Assembly: GCA_963422275.1 (NCBI GenBank)
Contig: OY729418.1
Location: 3,100,001-3,164,000, forward strand
Length of the DNA stretch: 64,000 nucleotides
Origin: G963422275 sp963422275
GTDB lineage: Bacteria; Pseudomonadota; Alphaproteobacteria; Rhodobacterales; Rhodobacteraceae
Direction: 5' to 3'
The stretch's first letter is position 1; every line of letters begins with the position of its first letter. Of the stretch, positions 35,429 to 44,650 are shown in pieces. The position numbers and the translations under genes are program-made. Under the pieces are notes generated by a model. That model searched no databases, had not been told where the DNA came from, and saw nothing but the letters and a program-made list of their open reading frames with translations.

Positions 35429-36835
35429 CTACGAAATCCGGAGTATCTTGCCCGGGTTCATGATGTTCAGCGGATCAATCGATTTCTTGATAGCCACCAT
35501 GAAGTCAGTTGCCGCCCCCATCTCCCTTTCGAGAAACTCAACTTTTCCTTGGCCTATTCCGTGCTCGCCCGTGCATGTTCCCTCGAGTTCTATTGCCTTG
35601 TTCGCAAGCCAAGAGATGTATTTGTCCGCCTTTTGAATTTCCTCCCGACTTTCAACATCCACCAGAAGAAGAACGTGAAAGTTTCCGTCGCCAGCATGCC
35701 CCACTATCGGAGCGAGGAATCCCAGTTCCGCCGCTTTCGTCTGTGCCGCGAGCACGCACTCGGCGAGGCACGAGATTGGAACGCATACATCTGTCGAGAT
35801 GCCCTTGGCCTCCCTTCGCAACTGAAGTGTCGCCCAAAAGGCGTCATGCCGGGCTTGCCAAAGCGTACTTCGTTCCTCCGGATTGGCCGTCCAGACAAAT
35901 CCCTCGCCGTCGAAGTCGGAGAAAATCTCGCCGCAGACTCTTGCCTGCTCCGTCGTCTCGGCGCTGCTGCCGTGGAACTCCAGCAAGAGAAGGGGACTCT
36001 CCGGAAGCCGGAGATTCGAGTAAGAATTCACTGCCTGAACTGTGAGCGCATCCAACAATTCAATGCGCGCCACAGGAAGCCCGTATTGGATTGTCGCGAT
36101 CACGGCATCGCATGCCGAACCGATATTGGGAAAAGTGCAGCTGGCCGAAGTGATGGTCTCGGGGACGCCCTGCAGCCGTAGAGTGATCTCGGTCAGGACT
36201 CCGAGAGTTCCCTCAGCACCGATGAGAAGCCTGGTGAGATCGTATCCAGCCGAACTCTTCTTGGCGCGCGCCCCGGTGCTGACGATCCTCCCGTCGGGCA
36301 TGACGGCCTTGAGCGCAAGAACATTGTCCCTGACCGTTCCATACCTGACCGCAGTTGTTCCGGATGCTCTTGTCGAGGCCATCCCCCCGATGGTTGCGTC
36401 GGCTCCGGGATCTATGGGGAAGAACAGGCCGGTATCTCGAAGATGCAAATTCAGTTGCTTGCGCGTGATTCCAGGCTCCACCACGCAGTCCAAGTCTTCC
36501 TGATGCACCGAAACGACGCGGTTCATTTTCGCGAAGTCAATCGAGATGCCCCCTGCCGGAGCGTTGACATGCCCTTCCAGGGAGGTGCCAACTCCGAACG
36601 GAATTACTGGTGTCCTGTGCGTGGCGCAGACCGAGACGATTTCCGACACCTCTTCGGATGACGCGGGAAAGGCCACGGCATCGGGTGCTTGGGACTGCAA
36701 CCAAGTCGTTGTGTGTGCATGCTGGTCTCGAACGGAGGATCCGGTCTGAAGCCTCTCGCCAAATTTTTGGCGCAAGATGCCGATCGTGGCGCGAATTCCA
36801 TCCTCGTTGCGCTCGAGTGTCTGAGCTATTGCCAT
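35429..36835 (-). CDS. FAD-binding D-lactate/2-hydroxyacid dehydrogenase (GlcD/Dld type)
   Basis: This 468-residue flavoenzyme oxidises a 2-hydroxyacid such as D-lactate or glycolate and passes electrons to the respiratory chain. The FAD-binding PCMH domain shows VIPFGVGTSLEGHVNAP (about residues 77-93), DPGADATIGGMASTRASGT and RLLIGAEGTLGVLTEI. The C-terminal FAD-oxidase domain has the metal-site His in GHAGDGNFHVLL and ends GEHGIGQGKVEFLE, then IDPLNIMNPGKI. It fits cytochrome-type D-lactate dehydrogenase better than GlcD because no glcE or glcF adjoins. It stands alone, divergent from the SRPBCC gene. Confidence 0.92.
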   Translation of the reverse strand: MAIAQTLERNEDGIRATIGILRQKFGERLQTGSSVRDQHAHTTTWLQSQAPDAVAFPASSEEVSEIVSVCATHRTPVIPFGVGTSLEGHVNAPAGGISIDFAKMNRVVSVHQEDLDCVVEPGITRKQLNLHLRDTGLFFPIDPGADATIGGMASTRASGTTAVRYGTVRDNVLALKAVMPDGRIVSTGARAKKSSAGYDLTRLLIGAEGTLGVLTEITLRLQGVPETITSASCTFPNIGSACDAVIATIQYGLPVARIELLDALTVQAVNSYSNLRLPESPLLLLEFHGSSAETTEQARVCGEIFSDFDGEGFVWTANPEERSTLWQARHDAFWATLQLRREAKGISTDVCVPISCLAECVLAAQTKAAELGFLAPIVGHAGDGNFHVLLLVDVESREEIQKADKYISWLANKAIELEGTCTGEHGIGQGKVEFLEREMGAATDFMVAIKKSIDPLNIMNPGKILRIS

Positions 36836-37118
36836 ATGAAACCACTTTCTGCCTTTGCATGGAGGCAGGAGCGCTTCGGCACAGAGTTCAAGCGACTTAT
36901 CGCCTCGAAACTCGCGGTTTGGTTTCGAAGTGTATGGCTAACCGAACGTCCGAGGCAAAATATTCCTGCCCAACTCAATTTGCTGCATGTATGCAGGTCC
37001 AGCATTGAGTTTAACCCGAGATTGTTGCAATCGGTAGTCAGTTTTCTATTACACTTGGGGCAGCCGTCTTTGGGCGGTGGCCCCATCGGGCTGGATATCT
37101 GTTCGGAAGCGGGAAAAA

Positions 37119-37622
37119 ATGGACATAAACGGATCGCAGGCAATTTCGGCAAGTAGGGCAAATGTTTGGAAAAGCTTGAACGACCTAGAGGTGTTGAAGC
37201 AGTGCATTCCAGGCTGCCAGGAAATGTCGGGAACTCCCGAGGAGGGCTTCGAAGCTGTTGTAAGAGCCAAGATCGGTCCCGTAAACACGAAGTTCAAAGG
37301 CAGGGTCTCTATCGAGGATGTGGTGGACGGGGAAAGCTACCGCTTGGTGGGTGAAGGGTCAGGAGGCGTTGCCGGCTTTGCGAAGGGGGCTGTGAATGTC
37401 CGCTTGGACGCAGTTGAGGGCGGAACCGAGATCTTGTACGAAGGCGACGGAAGAGTTGGTGGAAAGCTGGCGCAGATCGGGTCCCGATTGGTTGAGGGGG
37501 CAGCTCGAAGGCTCACGAAAGAGTTCTTCGCGAATTTCAAGGCGGTTGTCGAGATCGACCCCGATACAGGAGACAAGGACTCTCGGAACGGTCCGGATTG
37601 TCCCCAAGCGGAAGATGCCTGA
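37119..37622 (+). CDS. CoxG-type SRPBCC protein (CO dehydrogenase subunit G family)
   Basis: This 167-residue protein of the START/SRPBCC fold reads MDINGSQAISASRANVWKSLNDLEVLKQCIPGC at its N-terminus, then GPVNTKFKGRVSIED and LVEGAARRLTKEFFANFKA, all hallmarks of the CoxG family. CoxG-like proteins help recruit or mature molybdenum hydroxylases or bind quinones. No coxMSL-type genes are in the window, so its partner is unknown. I start at 37119, which has GGAAGCGGG upstream, and not at the earlier in-frame ATG. It converges on ilvE with a gap of 16 bases. Confidence 0.88.
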   Translation: MDINGSQAISASRANVWKSLNDLEVLKQCIPGCQEMSGTPEEGFEAVVRAKIGPVNTKFKGRVSIEDVVDGESYRLVGEGSGGVAGFAKGAVNVRLDAVEGGTEILYEGDGRVGGKLAQIGSRLVEGAARRLTKEFFANFKAVVEIDPDTGDKDSRNGPDCPQAEDA

Positions 37623-37638
37623 ACTCGCATTTCTCGCC

Positions 37639-38502
37639 TTATGCTTCTAGGCCGCCCCAATCCCAGTACAGCTGTCGAGCGTGCTTGGCGATCGGACCGC
37701 GCTGATAGTGTGTATCATCAAAGCGAGTTGCCGACATCACTTTGGTCATGTTTCCGGTCGCGAAAACCTCGTCGGCGGCGTGAAAGTCCTCAAAGGTGAG
37801 AACTGTCTCGTGAACCTTGTATCCTGCGCCGCGAAGCAGCTTGATGATGCGAGCGCGGGTGATTCCGGCGAGAAAAGTGCCGTTTTCGATTGGCGTGAAA
37901 ACCTCACCGCCTCTGACCATGAATATGTTTGACGTTGCTGTTTCCGCGACGTTTCCCATCGCGTCCGCAACGAGAGCGTTGTTGAACCCCTTTCCCATCG
38001 CCTCGCGCAGCATGCGTCCGTTGTTGGGGTAAAGGCAGCCAGCTTTCGCGTTAACGACCGCAGTGGCGAGGATCGGTCGGTGAAAGCGGGTTGTTGTGAG
38101 CGTAAGTGACGCTAATGGCGGCGGCATTGGCGTCTCCTCGAGACAAAGGCAGAATCCTGTGGCGCCCAGCTTCGGCAACACCGCCATGTGGTCTCCGTCA
38201 AGCGCCCAGTACATTGGCCTGATGTACACAGCGGTGTCGTGCGAGAAGTGATTGAGTCCCTCAAGCGCGATGTCACGGATTTCTTCTGGAGCAAGCGTTG
38301 GTGTGATCCCCATCGACACCGCAGAATTGTTGAGTCGCTTGCAGTGATCGATGAGATCCGGGGTCTTGCCATTTATGTACCGCGCCCCGTCGAACACACT
38401 CGACCCGAGCCAGGCCCCGTGATCGGCGGCGCGCATCACGTAGGCATTGCCCTCATGCCAATGGTCTTCATAATAAGTTCGGACGTTAATGCCGAATGTC
38501 AT
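37639..38502 (-). CDS. ilvE: Branched-chain amino acid aminotransferase
   Basis: This 287-residue PLP enzyme of fold class IV transfers amino groups between glutamate and the keto acids of valine, leucine and isoleucine. The Schiff-base region reads VVNAKAGCLYPNNGRMLREA (Lys at about residue 151), followed by DAMGNVAETATSNIFMV, the cofactor-binding segment. This variant, with CLYPNN instead of the usual GNYxNS, I know from Rhodobacterales enzymes. It is complete and probably transcribed alone; trpS ends 42 bases upstream on the same strand. Confidence 0.9.
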   Translation of the reverse strand: MTFGINVRTYYEDHWHEGNAYVMRAADHGAWLGSSVFDGARYINGKTPDLIDHCKRLNNSAVSMGITPTLAPEEIRDIALEGLNHFSHDTAVYIRPMYWALDGDHMAVLPKLGATGFCLCLEETPMPPPLASLTLTTTRFHRPILATAVVNAKAGCLYPNNGRMLREAMGKGFNNALVADAMGNVAETATSNIFMVRGGEVFTPIENGTFLAGITRARIIKLLRGAGYKVHETVLTFEDFHAADEVFATGNMTKVMSATRFDDTHYQRGPIAKHARQLYWDWGGLEA

Positions 38503-38544
38503 GCGATGGTCACTCTCTTTCTGCTATTTCTATCGTGTTGGGTT

Positions 38545-39567
38545 CTAGCGCGAGCGGATCAGGCCCACGATTTCATGGACTTGGTCGAGGATCGGCTCGG
38601 CGATGGCCGCTGCGCGTTCGGCACCCTCTCCCAAGAGCCTGTCTATTTCAGCCTGATCTCCCATGAGGCGGTTCATTTTGATCGATATGGGTGCCAGCGT
38701 CGCGACAGCCAGTTCGCTGAGGTCGGGCTTGAACTCGGAAAACATTCTGCCCGAGTAGCGCTCCAAAACCTCATCTGGCCCGATGTCGGCAAGGGCCGCG
38801 AAAATGTTAACCAGATTGTGTGCTTCCGGTCTGGGTCGCAAGTCTTCCAAACTGTCTGGCAACGGAAGAGCGTCCGTCTTGGCTCGGCGGATCTTGTGTT
38901 CTATCGTGTCGGAATCGTCGGTCAGGTTGATTCGGCTCAGATCGGACGAGTCCGACTTCGACATCTTCTTTGTTCCATCCCTGAGGCTCATCACTCGTGT
39001 TGCTGTCCCCTCGATCACCGGTTCGATAACGGGAAAGAAGTCGACGTTGAAATCGTTGTTGAACTTGATGGCGATGTCTCGCGTCAACTCTAGATGTTGT
39101 TTCTGATCCTCGCCGACAGGCACATGTGTCGCGTGATAGACTAGAATGTCCGCCGCCATGAGGGCTGGATAGGCGAATAGCCCTGCCGAAGCATTCTCGC
39201 GGTTTTTGCCTGCCTTGTCCTTGAACTGGGTCATCCGGCCCAGCCACCCCATGCGCACCACGCAATTGAATATCCACGCCAGCTCCGTGTGGGCCGGAAC
39301 CTGCGACTGGTTAAAGAGAATCGAACGGGTCGGGTTGATGCCCGCCGCGATGAAGCCTGCGGCGGCGGCGCGCGTGGCGGTGCGCAGATCCGCTGGATCT
39401 TGCCAAGTCGTGATAGCGTGCAGATCCACGACACAGTAGATGGCCTCCGTTCCTGTATCTTGAATCTCCACGAAGCGCTTGAGAGCCCCAAGATAGTTGC
39501 CCAGAGTGAGGCCGCCGCTCGGCTGGATGCCGGAGAAAACGCGTGGAGTATGGACCGACATGCCCAT
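38545..39567 (-). CDS. trpS: Tryptophanyl-tRNA synthetase
   Basis: This 340-residue class I synthetase charges tRNA-Trp. The HIGH-equivalent lies in GIQPSGGLTLGNYLGALKR (residues 13-31) and the KMSKS loop in GTKKMSKSDSSD near residue 200. Length is normal for bacterial TrpS. Translation starts at MGMSV or two codons later. In this lineage trpS usually neighbours murJ, as it does here with the rhomboid-like gene between them on the other strand. Confidence 0.95.
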   Translation of the reverse strand: MGMSVHTPRVFSGIQPSGGLTLGNYLGALKRFVEIQDTGTEAIYCVVDLHAITTWQDPADLRTATRAAAAGFIAAGINPTRSILFNQSQVPAHTELAWIFNCVVRMGWLGRMTQFKDKAGKNRENASAGLFAYPALMAADILVYHATHVPVGEDQKQHLELTRDIAIKFNNDFNVDFFPVIEPVIEGTATRVMSLRDGTKKMSKSDSSDLSRINLTDDSDTIEHKIRRAKTDALPLPDSLEDLRPRPEAHNLVNIFAALADIGPDEVLERYSGRMFSEFKPDLSELAVATLAPISIKMNRLMGDQAEIDRLLGEGAERAAAIAEPILDQVHEIVGLIRSR

Positions 39568-39649
39568 TGCCTATTCCTTGCCGAGAAAATATTGTGCTCG
39601 TTGCCTTATCGCCATTGCGCTGCCATCGTCAACAAGCGGAGCTTCTTAC

Positions 39650-40357
39650 TTGACCAACCACAGCGCTTTCGAGCCGATTTTCCGGCCTGTACCGAGCGTG
39701 ATCCTTGTGCTAGCTGGAGTCGTCGGAGGCCTTGAAGTCGTGTTCTCCGTTGGAGACTCCGGTTGGCTTGGCAGAGGCAATTCACTGAACTGGCGGGAGT
39801 ACGCGATCATCGATTTCGGCTTCTGGATCCCGATCCATGACGGGTTGGCCAATCCGAAGGGACTGTTCTCGCTCGAAGCTGTGCGGATGCTGACATATCC
39901 GTTGATCCACTCTAGTTTCTTAAGCGCCTCGTTTTCCGTCGTTCTGATTCTGGCGCTTGGCAACCTGCTCGCCAGGTTGGTTTCGTGGCACGACATTCTG
40001 CTGATTTTCTTCACGGCCTCGGTCGCCGGATCCTTGGGATTTTTCCTGGCTCACTCTTCTGGCCTGTTGATCGGGTCACTGCCTGGCGCATTCGGAATGA
40101 TGGGGGCGCTCTGTCTCCTTTCATGGACGACGCCAAAGGTTCCCGAACAGACGCGGATGCTCGCAGTCCTTCTGCCCCTCGTGCTGGCTGGAAGCCACTT
40201 GCTGCTTTGGATTGCAGTCGGTGGAAATCTGTATTGGATTGCCTACGTTTTTGGTTTCATTGGTGGTGCGCTGGCCTTTGCATTTTCCAAGCCGGGTGGC
40301 TTCAGGCGACTTGCGGTGCTGCTTGGGACAATCCGCGCGATGATCGGGCGGAGATGA
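39650..40357 (+). CDS. Rhomboid-like membrane protein lacking the catalytic serine motif
   Basis: This 235-residue protein has six hydrophobic segments and the rhomboid layout: VRMLTYPLIHSSFLSASFSVVLIL (the His-rich L1 and helix 2 region), then LFFTASVAGSLGFFLAHSS-like helix 3, then helix 4. Where active proteases have G-x-S-G, this one reads IGSLPGAFGMMGAL; no Ser stands in the GASG position, and I see no helix-6 catalytic His. It is therefore probably a rhomboid pseudoprotease. The chosen start is TTG at 39650 with GGAG eight bases upstream; the longer frame overlaps trpS. Confidence 0.72.
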   Translation: MTNHSAFEPIFRPVPSVILVLAGVVGGLEVVFSVGDSGWLGRGNSLNWREYAIIDFGFWIPIHDGLANPKGLFSLEAVRMLTYPLIHSSFLSASFSVVLILALGNLLARLVSWHDILLIFFTASVAGSLGFFLAHSSGLLIGSLPGAFGMMGALCLLSWTTPKVPEQTRMLAVLLPLVLAGSHLLLWIAVGGNLYWIAYVFGFIGGALAFAFSKPGGFRRLAVLLGTIRAMIGRR

Positions 40358-40672
40358 GGCGATGGCTCCCTAGCCTCATGCTGCAGCCACGTTCCGTTAT
40401 GCTTGAATGAATCGAGGGTTGCTGGCCAGTAGGAAGATGGGTTCCCGCTCCAATTCGAGTTTTGGCGCTGCTGCTTCCGCAACGCGCGCGTCTCCAGGAC
40501 GAACGGGTGCCTGATCGAGAAATTCAGTCTTGCGCCATTAGGTTAAGGGTTTGTTCTCGCAGACAAAGTGCGCCGTAGTGTCACCACGCAACACGGCAAA
40601 AACGATGAGGTTCTGACGGGAACTTTTGCCGAGAAGCCGGGACCATGGCGACTCAATGATGATCAACCAGCG
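40358..40672. other. Intergenic, no gene supported
   Basis: This 315-bp gap lies between convergent genes (rhomboid-like and murJ). No open frame with a plausible start was found, and no strong hairpin with a T-run. Confidence 0.6.
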
Positions 40673-42253
40673 TTACCTCCGACGGAGGGCACCCCTCAAA
40701 TCATCCACCGTCCAAATCCTGAGGATAACCAATAACGCCCCGTACACGGCCATTCCCGACATCACCAGCAGTGCCAGCGCGGCGTATCGCGTTCCAGACT
40801 CATGGAAATAACTTTCGTACTGGCTTGATGCCGCCCAAAGAAGAAATCCCATCGCGAGGTTCGCGAGTATGATCCTGGGGAACTTGCTTAGCATCCGGTC
40901 GTCGAATTTTGTGGCCTCTCCCATTCCGCGAACTCCTCGCCAAAGCAAGAGGAGCATCGCCCATCCTGCGAGCGTTGTTCCAATTGCAGCTGCCAAATAT
41001 CCGACACTGCCGGCAAGGCCGACAGCGACAGCGGCGTTCACGACCATTGACACGACCGCGTATCGGAGTGGTGTCCGAGTGTCCTCGCGTGCGAAGTAAA
41101 GTGGCTGAAACACTTTCTGAAGGACAAAGGCGGGCAGACCGATGGCGTAAATCGCCAGTGCAAGTGCGGTTGCGCTTGAATCAGTCTTTCCGAACTGTCC
41201 CCGTTCGAACAACACGCTGACGATTGGAAATGCGGCGATGGCGAGAGCTGCCGCGGCAGGAAGGGAAAATACCAGAACCACCTCGGTTGCTCGGTTGAAG
41301 GCGTTTTTGCTTCCGGCAGTGTCGCCGTTCAAAAGTTTTCGAGACAAGTCTGGAAGCAACACGACTCCGATCGCGATTCCGACCACCCCGAGAGGTAGCT
41401 GGTACAGGCGGTCCGCATAGCTCAACCAAGCTACTGCGCCGTCAAAGAAACTTGCAACCTGCCGACCTATGAGCAGATTTACCTGCCCGACCCCTCCGGC
41501 CAGCGCAGCCGGAACTGCTATGACTGCGAGCCGTTTCAGTTCGGGAGTGAGCCTTGGCCGACGAATCCTGACAGTCATGCCTGCCTTTGTCGCGGCTACC
41601 CAGACCAGGGCAAGCTGGGCCACTCCTGCAACTGGGGTCGCCCAGGACAGAGCGAGCCCCGCATTCCACCCAACCCAGTCGGAAAGAAACAAGGTTGCAA
41701 TGAATGTCAGGTTGAGAAGGGTTGGGGCAGCCGCCGCTGCCGCGAATCTTCCGGATGCGCCAAGCATTCCCGCAACCAGCGCTGCGAGCGAGATGAAAAT
41801 CACGTATGGAAACGTGATTCGCCCGAACATGATTGCGGTATCGAAGCGGTCATCCGAAAGAAAGCCGCTTGCCATGGCCAGCACCAGGAGAGGCATGGCG
41901 GCCTGAAGGATGACGGTGAAGACGATCAGAAACCCGCCGATCGCAGAGAAGGCTTCGCTGGCGAATTCTTCCTCGCCGCTTCCTGACTCGAGTTTCTTCG
42001 AGTACATTGGCACGAAAGCCAGGTTGAACGCGCCTTCTGCAAAGAGACGGCGAAACATGTTCGGCAGAGAGAACGCGACGACGAATGCCTCCGCGATCGG
42101 CCCCGCACCCAAAATGGCCGCGAATGCGATGTCTCGAATGAAACCGAGTACCCGACTTACAAGAGTCCAGCTGCCGTAGGTGAAGAATCCCGCGACAAGG
42201 CGGATCGGTTTTTTAACTGTGTCATTTTGCACCAGAAAGGTCCGTTGATGCAT
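40673..42253 (-). CDS. murJ: Lipid II flippase MurJ
   Basis: This 526-residue inner-membrane protein of the MOP superfamily moves lipid II across the membrane for peptidoglycan synthesis. It has about 14 hydrophobic helices. MurJ hallmarks are SWTLVSRVLGFIRDIAFAAILGAG near the N-terminus, NMFRRLFAEGAFNLAFVPMYS, LPLGVVGIAIGVVLLPDLSR and VLQKVFQPLYFAREDTRTPLRY. The start at 42253 is the only in-frame ATG before the first helix. It follows the LpoA-like gene on the same strand after 87 bases. Confidence 0.95.
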   Translation of the reverse strand: MHQRTFLVQNDTVKKPIRLVAGFFTYGSWTLVSRVLGFIRDIAFAAILGAGPIAEAFVVAFSLPNMFRRLFAEGAFNLAFVPMYSKKLESGSGEEEFASEAFSAIGGFLIVFTVILQAAMPLLVLAMASGFLSDDRFDTAIMFGRITFPYVIFISLAALVAGMLGASGRFAAAAAAPTLLNLTFIATLFLSDWVGWNAGLALSWATPVAGVAQLALVWVAATKAGMTVRIRRPRLTPELKRLAVIAVPAALAGGVGQVNLLIGRQVASFFDGAVAWLSYADRLYQLPLGVVGIAIGVVLLPDLSRKLLNGDTAGSKNAFNRATEVVLVFSLPAAAALAIAAFPIVSVLFERGQFGKTDSSATALALAIYAIGLPAFVLQKVFQPLYFAREDTRTPLRYAVVSMVVNAAVAVGLAGSVGYLAAAIGTTLAGWAMLLLLWRGVRGMGEATKFDDRMLSKFPRIILANLAMGFLLWAASSQYESYFHESGTRYAALALLVMSGMAVYGALLVILRIWTVDDLRGALRRR

Positions 42254-42340
42254 GAATTCTGTATGCAGTGACGCAAAATCGAGCCGTTAACGGTCTGGCG
42301 GCTTCGTGTTCGGGTGAGTCCCAGTCGCCGGGCGAGAAGC

Positions 42341-43519
42341 TCAAAATCCCAGCCCAGCGAGTGTTATGGGGGCGGGCGATGCAATCGAGACATCGCTGTC
42401 CCGCACCTCGGCAACGGTCAATGCACGTTTTACGGTTCCGTCCGGCTGCATCCTGAAAACACCATGCGCGCCAACGACATCTTCGGAGGAAAGAATGCTC
42501 TCGGCGCTAAACGGTTCAGGGCGTCCGCTATTGATCAGTGCGTTGATAAAGGCGATTCCGTCGTAGGCGAGGCTTGCAATCGTATGGGGCGAATGGTTGT
42601 TGGAGAAGCGGTATCGTGAATTGAAGGCTCTGACCCTTCGGGGATCTGGCAGCGGGAACCACCCACCGTCGAGACCGGAAAGCTCAAGCGTGCTGCGAGG
42701 GATGTCCCATCTCGCGAGTCCGGCGAACTTGACGGCTTCCATGTCAATGTCTCTTTCCGGCAGGAGCTGGGAAAGAAGAGGTAGTGCGCCGGCTGAGTTG
42801 GCCGTGAAGATAACCACATCGGCCTGTGTCTCGTTGATTAGCCGCGCGATCAGCGGAACGGCGTCAACCACGCCCTTTTGCGTGAACTCGTACGGCGCGA
42901 TTCCGGCAATTGTGACGCCCAACTCAGCCGCGGCATTAGCGATGGCTTCTTGCCCGCTTTTGCCGGAGGGATTGTCTGCATGAACGATCAGTGCCCGCGA
43001 CCGTCCCTGCTCGCGCCCGTGGGAAAGCAGTCTCCTTGCCCTGCTCTCGAACGTGTCACCGAGAAGGAAAAGATTTTCGCCCGCTATCTGGGTGTCGTTG
43101 GAAAAGGCAAGGACATTGACTCCATTTGGTGCCGCGACGCTTGCTGCGGCGGATGCAGCGTCGGAATAGACCGGTCCCAAGATTATGTCGGAACCTTCGG
43201 ATATGGCCAGGCTGGCGGCATCCTCGGCCCCAAGCTTGGTTCCGCGGGTGGGGTAGACTCGAAGCTGGATATTCGCGCCTGATAGGTCGTCCAATGCCAT
43301 TCTAGCGCTGTTCTGCAAGTTCACCGCAAGAGTCATGTCATTCGGGTCTTCGGAGCCATACGGAACCAGCAGCGCAACATTGGCAGTTCGGGAGAAAACG
43401 GTCTCCTTGGGCTGCTCTGGTTCCTGTCTAGTTGGCGGGGTGCAGGCGGCAACCAGAAGAATTGCCAGCAATGCCAGTGGCTTACCCGCCGCAGCCAATT
43501 TGCAACCTGTTTTTTTCAT
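42341..43519 (-). CDS. Penicillin-binding protein activator, LpoA/YraM-like lipoprotein
   Basis: This protein of about 392 residues has a lipoprotein signal with lipobox LLVAACTPP, so it is anchored to the outer or inner membrane. The rest is a periplasmic type I binding-protein fold (VALLVPYGSEDPNDMTLAVNLQNSARMAL, then IILGPVYSDAA, ANGVNVLAFSNDTQ-like). This is the C-terminal domain of LpoA, which activates the peptidoglycan synthase PBP1A in Enterobacteria; the N-terminal TPR domain of E. coli LpoA is absent. It is divergent from rsmI, exactly as yraM and yraL are in E. coli. The start is MKKTGCKL at 43519. Confidence 0.85.
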   Translation of the reverse strand: MKKTGCKLAAAGKPLALLAILLVAACTPPTRQEPEQPKETVFSRTANVALLVPYGSEDPNDMTLAVNLQNSARMALDDLSGANIQLRVYPTRGTKLGAEDAASLAISEGSDIILGPVYSDAASAAASVAAPNGVNVLAFSNDTQIAGENLFLLGDTFESRARRLLSHGREQGRSRALIVHADNPSGKSGQEAIANAAAELGVTIAGIAPYEFTQKGVVDAVPLIARLINETQADVVIFTANSAGALPLLSQLLPERDIDMEAVKFAGLARWDIPRSTLELSGLDGGWFPLPDPRRVRAFNSRYRFSNNHSPHTIASLAYDGIAFINALINSGRPEPFSAESILSSEDVVGAHGVFRMQPDGTVKRALTVAEVRDSDVSIASPAPITLAGLGF

Positions 43520-43593
43520 ATTCCTAGCTTGCCCTGAACAATGGGATAATGCCACATACACACAAATTGAGCGTGTGGCCAAAGCACTTTAGA

Positions 43594-44502
43594 ATGCCTT
43601 TTGATCCTCCTAATACGCCCGCAACGAGCGACCAACAAGATTCAGCCGCGCGAGGGCTGTATTTGGTTGCCTCTCCAATCGGCAATTCACGCGACATTAC
43701 GCTCAGGGCAGTCGATATCCTGGGCGTTGTGGAGATTCTCGTAGCAGAGGACACTCGTACGCTGAGACGGCTAATGCACATCCATTCGATTCCTGTCGGT
43801 GGAAGGGAACTTGTATCATACAATGACCGCAATGGCTCCGCGCAAAGGCCAAGAATCGTCAAGTTCCTGAAAGAGGGGCGGAGCGTTGCGTACATTTCAG
43901 ATGCTGGAACTCCTCTCATAGCCGACCCGGGATTCAAGTTGGTCCGTGAGGCCATTGGCTTGGGTGTGCCTTTGACTGTGGTACCAGGGCCTTCGGCGGC
44001 CATTGCCGCGCTGTGCGCGTCGGGATTGGCAACAGACCGCTTCCTGTTCGAAGGGTTTCTACCCTTGGAACGGGGCGCAAGGAAGCGAGCGCTTGAGGAT
44101 ATCAAGCCCATTCCTGCCACGCTCGTTTTTTTCGAGTCGGCCAAGCGCCTCCCAAGAACGCTCGACGACATTGGCTTCGTTCTCGGAGGGAGCAGGCCTG
44201 CCGCAGTCTGCCGGGAGATGACAAAGAAGTTCGAGGAGATCCGACGCGGCTCGGTACTGGATCTTGCGGTGGAATTCGGCAAGGAGAAAACCAAGGGCGA
44301 AGTTGTCATCGTTGTCGGACGAGGGGGTGATGACAAGATAGATGCTGCCGAAGTTCGAAAAGGGCTTGTCGAGTTGCTGAAGCGGATGTCGCTCAAGGAC
44401 GCGGTTTCTGAGATGGCGGCGATGCACAATGTTCAAAGAAAAAAGCTCTATCGGATGGCTTTGGAATTGAAGGGCGCCGCCGATTTGGACAATGCAAGTT
44501 GA
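43594..44502 (+). CDS. rsmI: 16S rRNA 2'-O-ribose C1402 methyltransferase
   Basis: This 302-residue enzyme methylates C1402 in the ribosomal decoding centre. The tetrapyrrole-methylase fold is evident: GLYLVASPIGNSRDITLRAVDIL, EDTRTLRRLM, YISDAGTPLIADPGFKLVREA, VVPGPSAAIAALCASGL and FLFEGFLP. An in-frame ATG at 43549 would add 15 residues; MPFDPPNT at 43594 is preferred on family length, though neither has a strong ribosome site. It is divergent from the LpoA-like gene. Confidence 0.93.
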   Translation: MPFDPPNTPATSDQQDSAARGLYLVASPIGNSRDITLRAVDILGVVEILVAEDTRTLRRLMHIHSIPVGGRELVSYNDRNGSAQRPRIVKFLKEGRSVAYISDAGTPLIADPGFKLVREAIGLGVPLTVVPGPSAAIAALCASGLATDRFLFEGFLPLERGARKRALEDIKPIPATLVFFESAKRLPRTLDDIGFVLGGSRPAAVCREMTKKFEEIRRGSVLDLAVEFGKEKTKGEVVIVVGRGGDDKIDAAEVRKGLVELLKRMSLKDAVSEMAAMHNVQRKKLYRMALELKGAADLDNAS

Positions 44503-44650
44503 TCAGGCTATTCTTTGATATGCTTCAGACTGTGTGCGGCAAGCTTATCGAACTCGAGGCGGTGCTGGAAATGGTGAAACGCTGCAATTCAGGTCAGACA
44601 CGGATGCTTGCTGCGAACTCGCAGGCGATCCTGTGTGGCAGGTCCGACAA
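44503..44650 (+). other. Possible trace of a deleted yraN (UPF0102) gene
   Basis: In many relatives a yraN gene lies between rsmI and gshB. Here only 148 bases remain. One frame reads AYRTRGGAGN, reminiscent of the YRTRGGEID motif of YraN, with no usable reading frame around it. This is suggestive, not proof, of a deletion. Confidence 0.3.
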
